A stretch of DNA of 64,000 bases. Origin: Saccharomycopsis crataegensis. Its lineage: Eukaryota > Ascomycota > Saccharomycetes > Ascoideales > Saccharomycopsidaceae. Positions 1-10,779 of this stretch are shown here, in pieces. The notes under the pieces are model-generated. The model searched no databases and was not told the DNA's origin. It saw nothing but the letters and a program-made list of their open reading frames with translations. The position numbers were made by a program, and so were the translations under genes. The first letter of the stretch is position 1. Every line of letters begins with the position of its first letter. The stretch is taken from NCBI RefSeq assembly GCF_037102585.1, contig NW_027043820.1, positions 1,398,501-1,462,500 on the forward strand, in the 5' to 3' direction.

Positions 1-435
1 ATCACTCTCTACCGAATTTGACATCCATTTGATCTCACCTTGATAACAGTACTCCAATACCAAAAAAACATTGCTATACCTCACATCATTGAAAACTGAG
101 TACAATTTGATGATATTAGGACTGAGATTCTGACATTTTTTCATAGAATTCACTTCCTGGCGAATTCTTTCTGGGAAATCATCGTCATTATCATCGATTT
201 TCTCATTATTTCTATTGACCTTATTTTTTTTCTTCAAAAGCTTGTATTTAGAATACCTTGATAATTCCTTGATGGCCACAAACCTATTCCCCACCAAATC
301 TTTACCAAGTATCACTTTACCATATTGTCCTGATCCTAGCTTTTTAATTATCTCGATATTATTCAACAATTTATGACCCGTTAGTTGGTTTAACAGAATA
401 TCCACCTTGGGTACGACCTCTATTAGTTGGTCCAT
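1..435 (-). CDS. ELM1: Elm1-like serine/threonine kinase, N-terminal part (cut by window edge)
   Basis: The first 145 codons read leftwards from an ATG at 433-435 and run off the window. After about 30 residues comes a kinase N-lobe: the glycine loop GSGQYGKV, then the ATP-binding lysine in VAIKEL, a basic/acidic insert (KKKNK ... DDNDDDF), a helix with EVNSMKK, and the hinge LEYCYQGEIKW. The hinge form GE[IL]xW is what I remember of Elm1, one of the three Snf1-activating kinases (with Sak1 and Tos3) that also acts at the septin ring and in morphogenesis. The catalytic loop and C-lobe lie outside the window, so Sak1/Tos3 cannot be excluded. Its 5' end faces the 3' end of POP1 across 368 bp, which must hold its promoter. 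Confidence 0.65.
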   Translation of the reverse strand, partial: MDQLIEVVPKVDILLNQLTGHKLLNNIEIIKKLGSGQYGKVILGKDLVGNRFVAIKELSRYSKYKLLKKKNKVNRNNEKIDDNDDDFPERIRQEVNSMKKCQNLSPNIIKLYSVFNDVRYSNVFLVLEYCYQGEIKWMSNSVESD

Positions 436-803
436 AGTGTTCCTTCCAACTGGGGCGATGGTGTCTTTTGTGGGAATCACTGCCTCTCCTTGCCAATAGC
501 TTTCTTCAAGACCAACGGTTCTCCCTAAATCAAATTCAGTTTGTTTACTTTAAGGTATGCTCTCTCACTACACAAAAAATTTTTGATGATATTTTTCTCC
601 TGAAGAACCCGTCACTTGAAATCCGTGTCAGTGGTGCGAAATACTTAAAATAATTCACCCGCAGCGCGGCAAAGTGAAAAACAAAAAAACAACAAAAAAA
701 CAAAGGCTACTCTTATGAAACAATATTCTATATATAATTACAAACTCCAGTATCGGATATCAATTATATATTATTTATTACTTAGCTGGACAAGAACCAA
801 ATA
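436..803. other. Intergenic: promoter of the kinase and 3' region of POP1
   Basis: Upstream of the kinase start and downstream of the POP1 stop. Around 672-790 it is A/T-rich with tandem AT steps. A 61-codon open frame crosses it but has no ATG-led, protein-like character. No convincing site seen. Confidence 0.5.
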
Positions 804-3449
804 TTAATAAATGCACATCTCCCCTACTCTAACCGTCTTACTTCCCGGGTTTCTTATAATACAATACAGGTATCTACTCTTGTAAATGCTTTCACTGCTA
901 ACACACCCAAGACCAGTGTAATATCCTTTCTCAAGGTTCATTGCTCCTGTGGTCACGAATCCAATCAAATTCTCAAATGTTGGACAATTTTTGATAAGGT
1001 CATTAGTGTTATGCAACTTGATTAACTTTTCAATCGTAGGACATTGTCTAATAATTTCCTCCTTATAAGGAGATTCAATCAATTGATGGAAATCTTTTGG
1101 AATAGCGTAGATTCTGGCGTTCGATTTAATTTTGCCTCGATGCAAAAGATGAACCTTGACATTATTTACCGGTAATCTATTATCCAATAGTTTTGCCACA
1201 CGTTCATTACTCACTGATTCATCAACTAACGAAAGATAATTCTCAATCACTTGATTAAACCTTGCAATTTCAGTTTGATTTTGCTTTGGGTTATAAAGAT
1301 TCAACATGATTGGGTTGACTAGCTTTTCCCCTCTAGCGTTCTTTTCATCATCAATGACCTTGATACTTTTCACATAGCCGATAATATCACTGATAGCAAA
1401 ATTTTTTCTTAAAAACTTTGCATTATCCCAAATCTGAATCGGGGTTTCTAATTTAGTTACTTCTTTGCTTTTGGCGTTTAATTTCTCATAAACTTTCAAA
1501 ATAACTGTAAAGAGTTGTAAAGATCTCCAATCGCAATTACTCCAATTGAACATCTCTCCAGTTATTTGATATTTGCTTTGGTCTAAAGTACTAACTAACG
1601 TTGATTCATAGTTCAATCTTTTCTTCTTAGGCTTTTTCTTCCACATTTCTTCCGCTTCTTTTGCAATCAATTCATTTTCAATGAAACCATCCTTGGTATA
1701 TGGATAGTCATTAGGATAGTAAGGCCTATTAATCTCAAAGTTGATTTGATTAATTTGCAAAAGCCCCCCTGGTAAAATTTTTGGGATTTTAACCAAATGA
1801 TACCATATTGGGGATATCCAATACCAAGGAGCAAATAACTTAATCCTCTTTGACTTGGAATCCATTAATATCAAGATTGGGATTTTGCTATCATCATTTT
1901 TGATTTTGAGTTTCACTTGACCAGGGTTTTCCAATTTTCTTCTTCTCTTATTGATCTGCTTAATTGTCATTTGGTTGCTGTAAGATTCAGTCCGTCCATC
2001 GGCAGAAAATAACAATTTGTTGGTCTCCGGATCAGATAGTTTGCCATTTTTGATATCAATTATCAAATCTAATACATGATCTTCACTGTTTAGTTTACTT
2101 CTTCTTCTGACAGGTTTCTTATGAAATCTCGGATCATGAATAAGAAACGATAAAATAGTCTGCTCTCCCAAACTCTCTATTTCTGAGATATTATTCAACA
2201 TCCCCCATTTTTTATCATACGCCGTATCGACAGGATGCAAAATAGAAACTAAAGCTTCAATGGATTTAGGACCAATCAAGTCAATACTGCCCATAGAATA
2301 GCGGCAATCGTACATCTTGGTATTAAAATTCTGTGATAATTGAGAGCTCAAATTTGACCATAATTCCTGAAAGTTTGCTGGATGTACTTGAACCAAAACA
2401 CGGACATTCGATGTATCCTTACTGCAGTACACTAAACCGGTAGATAATATTTCGAACTCTCCTTCGTGTTTAGCGTAAAGGTTCCCGGTATAAAATTTTC
2501 TTCCATTCACATAATTAATGGAAAGCTTCTTTTGAATTAAATTCTGGATCACATTTTTCAAAGAGTTCCAAGATTTATCTCCATCTTCTCCATTGCTGGT
2601 AGTTTCGATAATTATTGTTCCTTCATAACTGGTATCAAACACAATTGACCCCGAACTTTTGAAACTTCTGTGAGTCAATTTAAATGATTTTTGCGTCGGT
2701 TTATAAGGTATATTCCAGCCCCAGCGCTTAATTAGATGAAATCTTTTGGCATGCCAAATATGGGTTGAGAGCCATTTATAGTTCTTTTGACGTTTCAAAT
2801 ATTTCAACTTAGAGATCAACGGTGGTGCAGGCTGATTCACTCCGGTGTTATCATACGAGCCATAGCTATTATTTACCACACGGCTATGCTTCCCAGACTC
2901 AAGTTTCTTGGTTCTCTCGTATTCTCTAATCTGATTACTGAGGATTTTAGTCATTGATCTAATATTGAGGTTTTTTTTCAACAACTTGTCGCTTGGTAAA
3001 ATCTTCAAAAGGTTAACTTTAGATGCTACCTTCAACAAATTTTTCTTCAACTTCATCTGATAGATCTGTTTCGCTGTGATTTTTTTAGTCTTCTTAGTTG
3101 TCAATTTTGAACCACTCTCCTTTTGTTTATTGGACAGTAACATTTCTCTAATAGCTTTGTTTCTCAATCTTTTAGGAATCCTTTTCACATTATGAGAAGC
3201 CCCTCTTCTTCGAAGCTTCCGAGGTAAAGCTTGGAAAACCCTGGTGGATTTTGCATTTTTAGAACTCAATTGCGATTTTTCTAATTGCTCAATTTCAAAT
3301 TTTCGAGAATTGACGAAACTGGGGACATCAAGAGTACCATCTTTGAATGCTGGATCATTAGTTTCTGATCTGATAATTCTGGAGTTATAAAGTCGAGACT
3401 TCTTTGCACTCTTGTTAGATATTTGAGCCTCTTGGGGTCTTTTGGGCAT
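804..3449 (-). CDS. POP1: Pop1, largest protein subunit of RNase P and RNase MRP
   Basis: 881 residues from an ATG at 3447-3449. The N-terminal third is very basic (SRRGASH, RIPKRLRNKAIREM). It is followed by the hallmark Pop1 block around residues 226-262, containing THIWHAKRF and RWGWNIPYKPT. A POPLD-type block follows near residue 545-575 (APWYWISPIWYHLVKIPK), and the C-terminus has the glycine-rich GYYTGLGCVSSESIYKSRY. Pop1 binds the RNA of nuclear RNase P (pre-tRNA 5' processing) and RNase MRP (rRNA and mRNA cleavage) and is needed for assembly of both. Length is normal for the yeast family (about 875). It is divergent from MGR3, with only 233 bp between the starts. Confidence 0.95.
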   Translation of the reverse strand: MPKRPQEAQISNKSAKKSRLYNSRIIRSETNDPAFKDGTLDVPSFVNSRKFEIEQLEKSQLSSKNAKSTRVFQALPRKLRRRGASHNVKRIPKRLRNKAIREMLLSNKQKESGSKLTTKKTKKITAKQIYQMKLKKNLLKVASKVNLLKILPSDKLLKKNLNIRSMTKILSNQIREYERTKKLESGKHSRVVNNSYGSYDNTGVNQPAPPLISKLKYLKRQKNYKWLSTHIWHAKRFHLIKRWGWNIPYKPTQKSFKLTHRSFKSSGSIVFDTSYEGTIIIETTSNGEDGDKSWNSLKNVIQNLIQKKLSINYVNGRKFYTGNLYAKHEGEFEILSTGLVYCSKDTSNVRVLVQVHPANFQELWSNLSSQLSQNFNTKMYDCRYSMGSIDLIGPKSIEALVSILHPVDTAYDKKWGMLNNISEIESLGEQTILSFLIHDPRFHKKPVRRRSKLNSEDHVLDLIIDIKNGKLSDPETNKLLFSADGRTESYSNQMTIKQINKRRRKLENPGQVKLKIKNDDSKIPILILMDSKSKRIKLFAPWYWISPIWYHLVKIPKILPGGLLQINQINFEINRPYYPNDYPYTKDGFIENELIAKEAEEMWKKKPKKKRLNYESTLVSTLDQSKYQITGEMFNWSNCDWRSLQLFTVILKVYEKLNAKSKEVTKLETPIQIWDNAKFLRKNFAISDIIGYVKSIKVIDDEKNARGEKLVNPIMLNLYNPKQNQTEIARFNQVIENYLSLVDESVSNERVAKLLDNRLPVNNVKVHLLHRGKIKSNARIYAIPKDFHQLIESPYKEEIIRQCPTIEKLIKLHNTNDLIKNCPTFENLIGFVTTGAMNLEKGYYTGLGCVSSESIYKSRYLYCIIRNPGSKTVRVGEMCIY

Positions 3450-3682
3450 TTTATCCTGTTTTTATCTCTAAAAAAAATCTTTTTCTTTTCTATGATTAAG
3501 TGAAAGAAATAAATAATTCCATATCCATCTTGGAAATTTTTTGTGATTTTTTCAATTATCCAGCAACGTGACTCTCGCAGATTATTACATCCATCACCAC
3601 CTACTTTTTTTCTTACCCACAAAAGGGATTTTTCTCATCCTACAACAGTAGAGAATCCCTCAAGCGATATAAAAGCATTCCA

Positions 3683-5140
3683 ATGAATAAAATATTGGTT
3701 AGATTAAGACCAGTGTTATCTAACACATCATTGGGATCCCGGCTGGGATCTTTGGTATCGAGGATAATCCTTAAAAACACCGCTTCAACAAGGCCGCTTT
3801 CAATAATGTATAACCACAAGCCAAAAATATCAAAGGTTTCATCCATGATCCTTGAGTCAAGAAGATATTATGGTTTTAAAAGAATCAACGTGACAAGCCC
3901 TTTTTTGGTTGGAGTATTGAAGTTCTTTAGAGGAACTTTGAGAGGGTTTATGATTTTCTATTTTGCTTCCCTTGCTATTATTAGCGGTGCAGTAGCAACA
4001 GTGAGCTACTATCTCAATCAATATGAAAAGATCCCTCTTATTTTCACTGGCCCAAGTACCGGTGAATCTGTTAGTTTGACCCTTAAAGTTCTCCTCAAAA
4101 TGGCGCTATTTAATGAACTCTTGACTAAAAGATTAGATATTGCGAATGAATATTTGATGGTCTTTTTGAGGCATATAAACAGATCTCACGGCTTAAAATT
4201 TGATAAAGATTCTGAAAAGTTAGAAGAATACTTGAATAATGAAGAAATTTTGCAAAAAGGAAAAAACTGGTATAATCTCTATACCGATGTGTTGTTGAGA
4301 CTTGCGATTATTAAGGGCCAAATGGGAAACATTGATGATGCCAAGCCATTTTTGGAAAAAGCTAAATCGTTCATTGACTTTGTTAATGATAAAGATATTG
4401 ATGTTGGAAACAGAAATTTGAGAAATAAGGGGCTCAGGTTACTTGCCAAGATCTATGAACGAGAAAATCAAATCGAGAAAACACATTCTCCTCAAGCTAT
4501 CGAGAGTTTGTACTTTGATTCCTTGATCACCTTATTTGAACAGTATCCGGAAGTTATGACATCTGCAAACATAAAGACTTATGACCAAATGTTGGTTTTA
4601 AATGAAGAAGTTTCTAAGATTTTATCAAGAGATTTATACAACACCATCAATGAGTTAGCAGCCCATTATTCTAAAAATAACGAGACAAAGACCGCTTTCA
4701 AAATATTCCTTAATAACTTAATCTTCCTTCAGAAAAACAAAGATGCCCTCACAGGTCCTAGCATTCCCTCTGTTGCTTCCCTCCTTGATGGTTATTTCCA
4801 AAATCAGAACGATACTATAGTGCCATTCAAAATTGGTGCCGGAGATATTCCATTGTTAAAGTTTCACCTTGCAGAGCTTTTGTGGAGCTTTGGAAATCAT
4901 GAAGCTGCCATTAACTGGACTAAAGAATCATTTATTGAATCATTTAACTACAGCAAACAGGACAAAAATTGTGCTATTTTGTCAAAGCTTTCTATTGAGA
5001 CTTTGAAAAAAATGTATTTAAAGTTGAACAAGAAGGGAAAATATGATAAAAAGATTGAGCGTTGCGAGAATTTGTCAGAAGAAATTTATTTACCAACATA
5101 TTCTTCTGGTACGAAGATGATTGTAGATAATATGCGTTAA
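3683..5140 (+). CDS. MGR3: Mgr3-like TPR adaptor of the mitochondrial i-AAA protease
   Basis: 485 residues. The first about 75 residues are basic and Ser-rich with no acidic run, like a mitochondrial presequence. A single membrane span lies at about 88-110 (FMIFYFASLAIISGAVATVS). The remainder is helical TPR-like protein, with KNWYNLYTDVLLRLAIIKGQ and NRNLRNKGLRLLAKIYERE typical of repeat helices. In S. cerevisiae Mgr3 and Mgr1 form an inner-membrane adaptor that hands substrates to the Yme1 protease; Mgr3 has the same size and layout. The match is by layout and local sequence rather than a unique motif, so a close paralogue (the YKL133C type) remains possible. It shares a 233-bp divergent promoter with POP1. 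Confidence 0.75.
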   Translation: MNKILVRLRPVLSNTSLGSRLGSLVSRIILKNTASTRPLSIMYNHKPKISKVSSMILESRRYYGFKRINVTSPFLVGVLKFFRGTLRGFMIFYFASLAIISGAVATVSYYLNQYEKIPLIFTGPSTGESVSLTLKVLLKMALFNELLTKRLDIANEYLMVFLRHINRSHGLKFDKDSEKLEEYLNNEEILQKGKNWYNLYTDVLLRLAIIKGQMGNIDDAKPFLEKAKSFIDFVNDKDIDVGNRNLRNKGLRLLAKIYERENQIEKTHSPQAIESLYFDSLITLFEQYPEVMTSANIKTYDQMLVLNEEVSKILSRDLYNTINELAAHYSKNNETKTAFKIFLNNLIFLQKNKDALTGPSIPSVASLLDGYFQNQNDTIVPFKIGAGDIPLLKFHLAELLWSFGNHEAAINWTKESFIESFNYSKQDKNCAILSKLSIETLKKMYLKLNKKGKYDKKIERCENLSEEIYLPTYSSGTKMIVDNMR

Positions 5141-5609
5141 GGGAATAATATCATTTCGGTGTATGTATATATTATGTGTAAATTCTTAAATAAACTGGTT
5201 ACTACTATTCGAAAGAAAGAAATTGTAAATATTTGAATATCTTCAAGTGGTCAGTAACAGTTGTTTTAAAAAAATCAGTAATGTCCATCGAATTCAAGGT
5301 TTATGTGAATCACTAGCAATTTAGAAACCATTAAAAAGTAGTGGGGTTGAATTGAGTTCTTTTGGAGAAGAAGTAAGGTTCATCAGGTCATGAATCTATT
5401 TCTGTCTGAAAGCAGATTAATTTTTTTTAAAATAGAAGAGAAAGAAAAGAACAATAAATTATTAATAATTTTATCAACAAAAATAAGTTCCGCCAAAAAA
5501 AAAGTTTCGTAAAAATAAGAAAAGAAAAAAAAAGAAGAAAAAGGGATTAGTTTTAGTGTATCTTTTATCATAATAATAATCTTTATCAAAAAAAAAAGAG
5601 AAAGAAAAC
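5141..5609. other. Convergent 3' region between MGR3 and the transporter gene
   Basis: Two stop codons face each other across 469 bp of A/T-rich DNA with A-runs at about 5495-5600. It presumably carries both polyadenylation regions. I see no gene or structured element. Confidence 0.5.
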
Positions 5610-7165
5610 TTAATCGTCATTAATACTGATAGGTCCATGTGTCAAAGATTCACTGTCTTCATGAATTGACCAAACTTCATTATATGTCCTTTTCCCCTTG
5701 GTTTCAGGGAATAAAAGTCCCACTAAAACAATAGTGATCGCCAAAAAACCGGCAAAGATCAAAAAAACATATCCGCCAATAGCAGACTTCACGATTGGGA
5801 AGACATAGCCAATGACAACCGTGACAATCCAATTCATGGCGGTACCATAACTCTGAGCTGCAGTGGTTGCATTCAATTGGGTCACTTCAGCAACAATTAA
5901 GAATGGGATCGGACCCATACCAATGGCAAAGAAACTGACAAATAAGAACACCATAACGACTGCCAAAACCATGATGTTCTTCACTATACCAACAGCCATT
6001 AGCACTGCGCTAACGAACATGAAGATATTTGAAGCCATCAACAACACCTTCCGACCGACTCTGTCAATAAGAAGACCTGCAACCATAGTGAACACAATAT
6101 TTGTGAGAGATAACATACAGTTAAGAAGCACAGAGTATTGAGGTAAGACTGTCGAAACAATGCTATTCCCATAAAAGAATATGGCCGGAATCCCACTCAA
6201 CTGCTGGGCTGCCAAAATAATTGTTGCCACCATTTTCGATTTATTATATTCGCTGCTCGTGATATACTTCCAAAGAGGAATGCTTTTGTTCACTGGAGCT
6301 TCGGCTGGCTCATCTGGACTGACATTAGATGTAGAATTCTCAATCAGCCCAATTTCTACTATCCATTCGTTGATTTCGCCTTTAATATCACTAGCACTAA
6401 ACCTTTTCTTTGGACGTAGATAGGTTAGGTGCCGCTCTGCCAATTCTGGCTGGTTATTTTTGATCAACCATTTAGGGGTTTCAACAGCCAAAAAACTAAC
6501 CAAAATATTAAAAGCAGCAACACATGCGCCTGTCAACAAAATGTATCTCCATTGTCGACCATTTGCCAACCAGATGGCAATGAACTGCGTAAATAGAATA
6601 CCAGTATTTGTAAATACTTGATTCATAGTGCCCATCATACCTTTAATCTCATCATAGGCAATCTCATTCAACATTAAAGGGCTATTAACCAATGTGCACC
6701 CAGCAGCTATACCAGAGATAAATCTGCCAATACATAATTGGGATTTTTCATTAGCAAATGTCTCTAATATTGACCCGATGAAGAACATAATGGCATTAAT
6801 TAAATTAACATTCTTTCTGCCGTACCTATCACTGATAAAACTGGCGACCCCTGACCCAACTAGACCACCTATAGGGTAAAGTGAAGTAACCAAACCAATA
6901 TACAGGTCACTTAACGGAATACATTGTTTGAACCCATGATTCTCAAACCAACTCGGAGAAGAGCCGGCAGGGGGAGGAACCTGACAAGATATAGCTTGTT
7001 GAGGCGAGTTCAACTCGGACTTAATTTTCCGTTAATAAAATAGCTCTAATATAGGGGGAAGAAACATAGGGTATCACTTACCAAGTGGTAACCATATTGG
7101 AAACCGCCAGTGACTGCCACAAAGGTGTTGAGAATCAACTGAGGTGTCCAGAAATTTGTATCCAT
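5610..7165 (-). CDS. MFS hexose transporter of the Vps73/YBR241C vacuolar type, two exons
   Basis: Spliced from exon 1 (7082-7165, 28 codons) and exon 2 (5610-7019) into 497 residues. Exon 1 supplies the first transmembrane segment ending in GGFQYGYHL, and exon 2 continues with SELNSPQQ, together matching the family pattern QYGYHIAELNAPQ. Other sugar-porter signatures are DRYGRKNV after TM2, GRFISGIAAG, VETPKWL (usually PESPRWL), the QQLSGIPAIFFYG helix, DRVGRKVL, and PETKGKRTYNEVW at the end, with 12 membrane spans expected. Related yeast proteins sit in the vacuolar membrane; the substrate is not known from sequence. Without exon 1 the open frame has no ATG start, which supports the splice model. 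It is divergent from ADE2 across 353 bp. Confidence 0.88.
7020..7081 (-). other. 62-nt spliceosomal intron in the hexose transporter gene
   Basis: On the minus strand the donor is GTAAGT (7076-7081), a branch-point-like TATTAAC lies at 7031-7037, and the acceptor AAG ends at 7020. Removing it joins a 28-codon ATG-led exon in phase 0 to the long exon and restores the conserved N-terminal helix. Confidence 0.85.
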
Positions 7166-7415
7166 AAGACAATATAAATATCCGCTATCTCCGGGGCAAG
7201 ATGTTCTTAACTGACAGAAGGTCCAGGAAGAAAAACAAAATATTTCAACGTATTTGGCACAAGTGTGGTTATATAGGGTTTGGAGAACTCATCACATCAA
7301 AATTATTTACGCCTTCGAAAAAAAACGTGGGGTCATACACCCTGATTTGATTATAAATTGTATATGGTCGGGTAATCTGGTGCTCGAAGGAAAAAAACTA
7401 GGATTTTTTCAATCA

Positions 7416-7421
7416 GAGTCA
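7416..7421 (+). promoter_or_regulatory. Possible Bas1/Gcn4 site (TGACTC on the minus strand) in the ADE2 promoter
   Basis: GAGTCA lies 98 bp before the ADE2 ATG. TGACTC is the core bound by Bas1-Pho2 and by Gcn4 at purine genes in S. cerevisiae. A single hexamer is weak evidence, but gene and distance fit. The rest of 7166-7518 shows no other clear site. Confidence 0.4.
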
Positions 7422-7518
7422 TCGATGACCCAGGTCAAAAGTTGAAAAATGGTGGTGCTGCTGCTGTGATCAGGGTTTTGCAAAGCCAAGTATTTTTCTG
7501 AATTATATCTTTTCAACT

Positions 7519-9222
7519 ATGGATTCTAAGACTGTTGGTATCCTCGGAGGTGGTCAGTTGGGGCTTATGTTGGTGGAAGCTGCCAACAGATTGAATGTCA
7601 AGACTGTTATCTTGGATGCCGAAGGTGCCCCGGCCAAGAGAATCAATGCCTCAGAGGCCCACATTAATGGCTCCTTCAAGGATGCTGAAGGTGTTTCTAA
7701 GTTGGCTTCCAAGGCTGATGTTTTAACAATTGAAATAGAGCATGTCAACACCGAAATCTTGAGTGATTTGCAAAAGAAAAATGACAAAATTGCCATTCAC
7801 CCATCTCCTGAAACCATCAAGATTATTCAAGATAAGTATACCCAAAAGGAATACTTGATCGAAAACAATGTTGCCGTTGCTGAATCAATTGCTGTTGAAA
7901 ACACTATTGACGGGATTAAAAACGCTGGCTCAATTTTGGGTTATCCTTTCTTATTGAAGGCCAGAAACAATGCTTACGATGGCAGAGGTAATTTTGTTGT
8001 CAAGTCAGAGGCATCTGTTGTTGAAGCCCAAGCTGCTTTAGGCGCTAACACTGCGTTGTATGGTGAAAAATTTGTTCCATTTGTTAAAGAATTGGCTGTC
8101 ATGGTTGTGAAGGATATCAAGGGAGATGTTTATGCTTACCCAACTGTCGAGACCATTCATACTGATAATATCTGCCATATTGTTTACGCTCCAGCAAGAG
8201 TTCCAGATAGCACTCAATTGCGTGCTTCTTTATTAGCACAAGATGCTGTGAAATGTTTCCCAAAAGGTGCTGGGATCTTCGGTGTTGAAATGTTTTTGTT
8301 GAACGACGGACAATTGTTGGTCAATGAAATTGCTCCAAGACCTCACAATTCTGGGCATTATACTATTGATGCTTGTGTCACCTCCCAATTCGAGGCTTTG
8401 ATCAGGGCTGTAACTGGCTTGCCTTTACCAAAAGGTTTCTCTTCTTTCAGTACTCCAAGCACCAATGCCATTATGTTGAATGTTTTGGGTGCTGATGAGC
8501 CAGATGGAGAGTTAGAATATTGCAAGAGAGCCCTTGAAACCCCAGGAGCAAGTGTTTATTTGTATGGTAAATCTTCCAGACCAAAGAGAAAAGTCGGTCA
8601 TATCAATATTGTTGGTAGCTCACTTGACGAATGCCAACGTCGTTTGGATTATATATTAGGTAAATCTTTAAGCCTTGAAGATGTTACTCAAGCTTCCAAA
8701 CCACCAGCAGGTACTTCTACTAAACCTTTGGTTGGAGTTATCATGGGTTCTGACTCAGATTTGCCAGTTATGTCTGAAGGTTGTAACATTCTTAAAAAAT
8801 TCGGGGTTCCATTTGAAGTAACTATTGTTTCTGCGCACAGAACTCCTCACAGAATGTCTAAGTATGCCATTGAAGCTCCTCATAGAGGTGTTAAAGTTAT
8901 CATTGCTGGTGCTGGTGGTGCCGCTCACTTACCAGGTATGGTGGCCTCGATGACTCCATTGCCAGTCGTTGGTGTTCCTGTTAAAGGCTCTAGATTAGAT
9001 GGTGTTGATTCTTTGTATTCCATCGTCCAGATGCCAAGAGGTATTCCAGTGGCTACTGTTGCAATTAATAATAGTACTAATGCTGCCTTGTTAGCTATTA
9101 GAATTCTTGGCGCTTATGACAACAAGTATCACAAGCTTATGCAAGAATATGCTATTGATTTGGAAAACCAAGTCACTGCTAAGGCCGAAAAGCTAGAAAC
9201 TGTTGGCTACGAAAATTATTAG
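7519..9222 (+). CDS. ADE2: Ade2, phosphoribosylaminoimidazole carboxylase
   Basis: 567 residues, normal for fungal Ade2. It converts AIR to CAIR in de novo purine synthesis. The N-terminal PurK-like half opens with the nucleotide-binding [11 protein letters not shown] and has ATP-grasp blocks including [17 protein letters not shown] and [16 protein letters not shown]. The C-terminal PurE-like half from about residue 400 has [23 protein letters not shown] and [12 protein letters not shown]. The codon choice looks like a well-expressed gene, and I found no in-frame CTG. Fungal Ade2 fuses two enzymes that are separate in bacteria. Loss of this gene gives red colonies in many yeasts. Promoter contains one TGACTC core. 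Confidence 0.98.
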   Translation: MDSKTVGILGGGQLGLMLVEAANRLNVKTVILDAEGAPAKRINASEAHINGSFKDAEGVSKLASKADVLTIEIEHVNTEILSDLQKKNDKIAIHPSPETIKIIQDKYTQKEYLIENNVAVAESIAVENTIDGIKNAGSILGYPFLLKARNNAYDGRGNFVVKSEASVVEAQAALGANTALYGEKFVPFVKELAVMVVKDIKGDVYAYPTVETIHTDNICHIVYAPARVPDSTQLRASLLAQDAVKCFPKGAGIFGVEMFLLNDGQLLVNEIAPRPHNSGHYTIDACVTSQFEALIRAVTGLPLPKGFSSFSTPSTNAIMLNVLGADEPDGELEYCKRALETPGASVYLYGKSSRPKRKVGHINIVGSSLDECQRRLDYILGKSLSLEDVTQASKPPAGTSTKPLVGVIMGSDSDLPVMSEGCNILKKFGVPFEVTIVSAHRTPHRMSKYAIEAPHRGVKVIIAGAGGAAHLPGMVASMTPLPVVGVPVKGSRLDGVDSLYSIVQMPRGIPVATVAINNSTNAALLAIRILGAYDNKYHKLMQEYAIDLENQVTAKAEKLETVGYENY

Positions 9223-9522
9223 ATGATGTATTTTTCTTTTTATTTTCGCATTATAGTTATTTATTTAAGATAATTTTTTTTAGCTTATATTCAAGATAAT
9301 TCATAGAGTTCGTAATTTAATAGTGTATCACTGAACCGTGTAACTGGCACAATAAAATTTGTTACCCGCTCTATATTTCCCGATGATGAGCTATGCTATT
9401 AGCACTCCCAACAAGTCTCAAGGGAAAAATAATAACACCAAAAAATCTTAGCTCATTCCTGTATTTACTTAGTAAGTCATACCAGTTAATTCAAGAGGGA
9501 GATAAAATAAGGAGATCTGATA
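9223..9522. other. Intergenic: ADE2 3' region and promoter of the SDS3-like gene
   Basis: 300 bp, T-rich just after the ADE2 stop. No element recognised. Confidence 0.4.
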
Positions 9523-10779
9523 ATGCCAAAAAAGCTTCTATACCAGTCAGGTCTTATGGAGATCAATAATCCAGGCTACCCCAACGTAGCCTTGGAACTT
9601 CGAAACCAATATTATAATAATCAGATATATCCAAAGAAGGATAAGAAGAAGCTCACTATTACCAATAAACTAGTATCCATGGAAGAAAGCTTTTATGAGG
9701 ATAAGAATGAGTATTATAAGAGCAGCTTAAGCAGTCTTCAAGAAGAACTTACCAGTGCTTACAATGAAACCAATACAAAATTTTTGGAAGAATTGGAAAA
9801 TAGTCAAGAAAGAAGAGATTATGAGTTGACAAGGTTGATACACTGGGAAAACTACCAGGTATCAAGAGTTGAAAAAGAGACTAGGGAAGATGTTGGGAAG
9901 ATCAATGAGGAATATGATGCATTTATCAAGATTATTAAGGACAAGTTATATGATAAGTTGGTGAAGAAAATCAAATTGCTAAAAGAAGATAAGGTATTGA
10001 AAGATTTGGCCAATGTGAACCATTATAGTATTGACATTGATTTGATGAACAATGACGGAGGTATAAGTAATAATCGCCGTATGAACACTTCTGGTGCCTT
10101 GGGGGTAGAGCAACAAGCAGTGAGTGGAGCATCGCCTAATAAAAAACTGTTGTTTATGGATGGTGGGCCGTCGAGTGCTATGGCTGCAATGAGTGCAGCC
10201 AGTAACTCAGGATTTTCTGATACCAACACCAATACCAATCCAAATGGAAGAAGATCAGCTCGTCGAACTAGAAATATAGTGGAATCATCTTACAATACAG
10301 ACTCCAACTTATCGGGAAATGATTCGTCGATGCCGGCAAACGGATATGTTTCGGCTTCAGGTAAACGAAGAAGAGTTCAAACTGCGAGAGCTGCCGCGGC
10401 AATCACTGGTCATAATACTAGAAGTTACTCATCTGCATCCAATGATGAGGCAAATTTTCTAAGTGATAATAACTCATTGAGCGAAATATTGTTTGGGAAA
10501 AATTATGCAAGTTCAACAGGTTATAGAACTAGTACTGGTAACGGTCACGGGGCAAATAATAATGGTAATGGTGCTGGAGGTAAAGCATCAAAGAGAGCTA
10601 AATCAAGACAATTTACAGGGGTTCCGGGGCTTAAGCCAGAAGAGGTCAATGAAGATTTGACAATTCTTGAGAGTTGTTTGGAGAAAATCGATAGCAGTCA
10701 AAAAGTCATTTTTACTAGTCCGGAGAGTATTCAATTAGCTAGCAGTAATGGGAATACCAAAAAGAGTGTCAGATCATGA
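9523..10779 (+). CDS. SDS3: Sds3/Dep1-family subunit of the Rpd3L histone deacetylase complex
   Basis: 418 residues. After a short basic lead comes a long coiled coil at about 50-155 (MEESFYEDKNEYYKSSLSSL through LEELENSQERRDYEL and IHWENYQVSRVEKE), the arrangement of the Sds3-like family, where it mediates dimerisation and holds the deacetylase complex together. The second half is low complexity (Ala/Ser/Asn/Gly) with basic clusters such as GRRSARRTR and SGKRRRVQTARAAAA, which look like nuclear-localisation signals. A short Leu/Val-rich tail ends the protein (LTILESCLEKIDSSQKVIFT). Rpd3L represses transcription, including meiotic and stress genes. Sds3 and Dep1 share the domain; Sds3 is my first choice but not certain. 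Confidence 0.7.
   Translation: MPKKLLYQSGLMEINNPGYPNVALELRNQYYNNQIYPKKDKKKLTITNKLVSMEESFYEDKNEYYKSSLSSLQEELTSAYNETNTKFLEELENSQERRDYELTRLIHWENYQVSRVEKETREDVGKINEEYDAFIKIIKDKLYDKLVKKIKLLKEDKVLKDLANVNHYSIDIDLMNNDGGISNNRRMNTSGALGVEQQAVSGASPNKKLLFMDGGPSSAMAAMSAASNSGFSDTNTNTNPNGRRSARRTRNIVESSYNTDSNLSGNDSSMPANGYVSASGKRRRVQTARAAAAITGHNTRSYSSASNDEANFLSDNNSLSEILFGKNYASSTGYRTSTGNGHGANNNGNGAGGKASKRAKSRQFTGVPGLKPEEVNEDLTILESCLEKIDSSQKVIFTSPESIQLASSNGNTKKSVRS

Noticed and set aside
468-653. 61-codon plus-strand open stretch upstream of the kinase
   Set aside because: Starts with a non-AUG codon, no recognisable motif, lies in the presumed kinase promoter.
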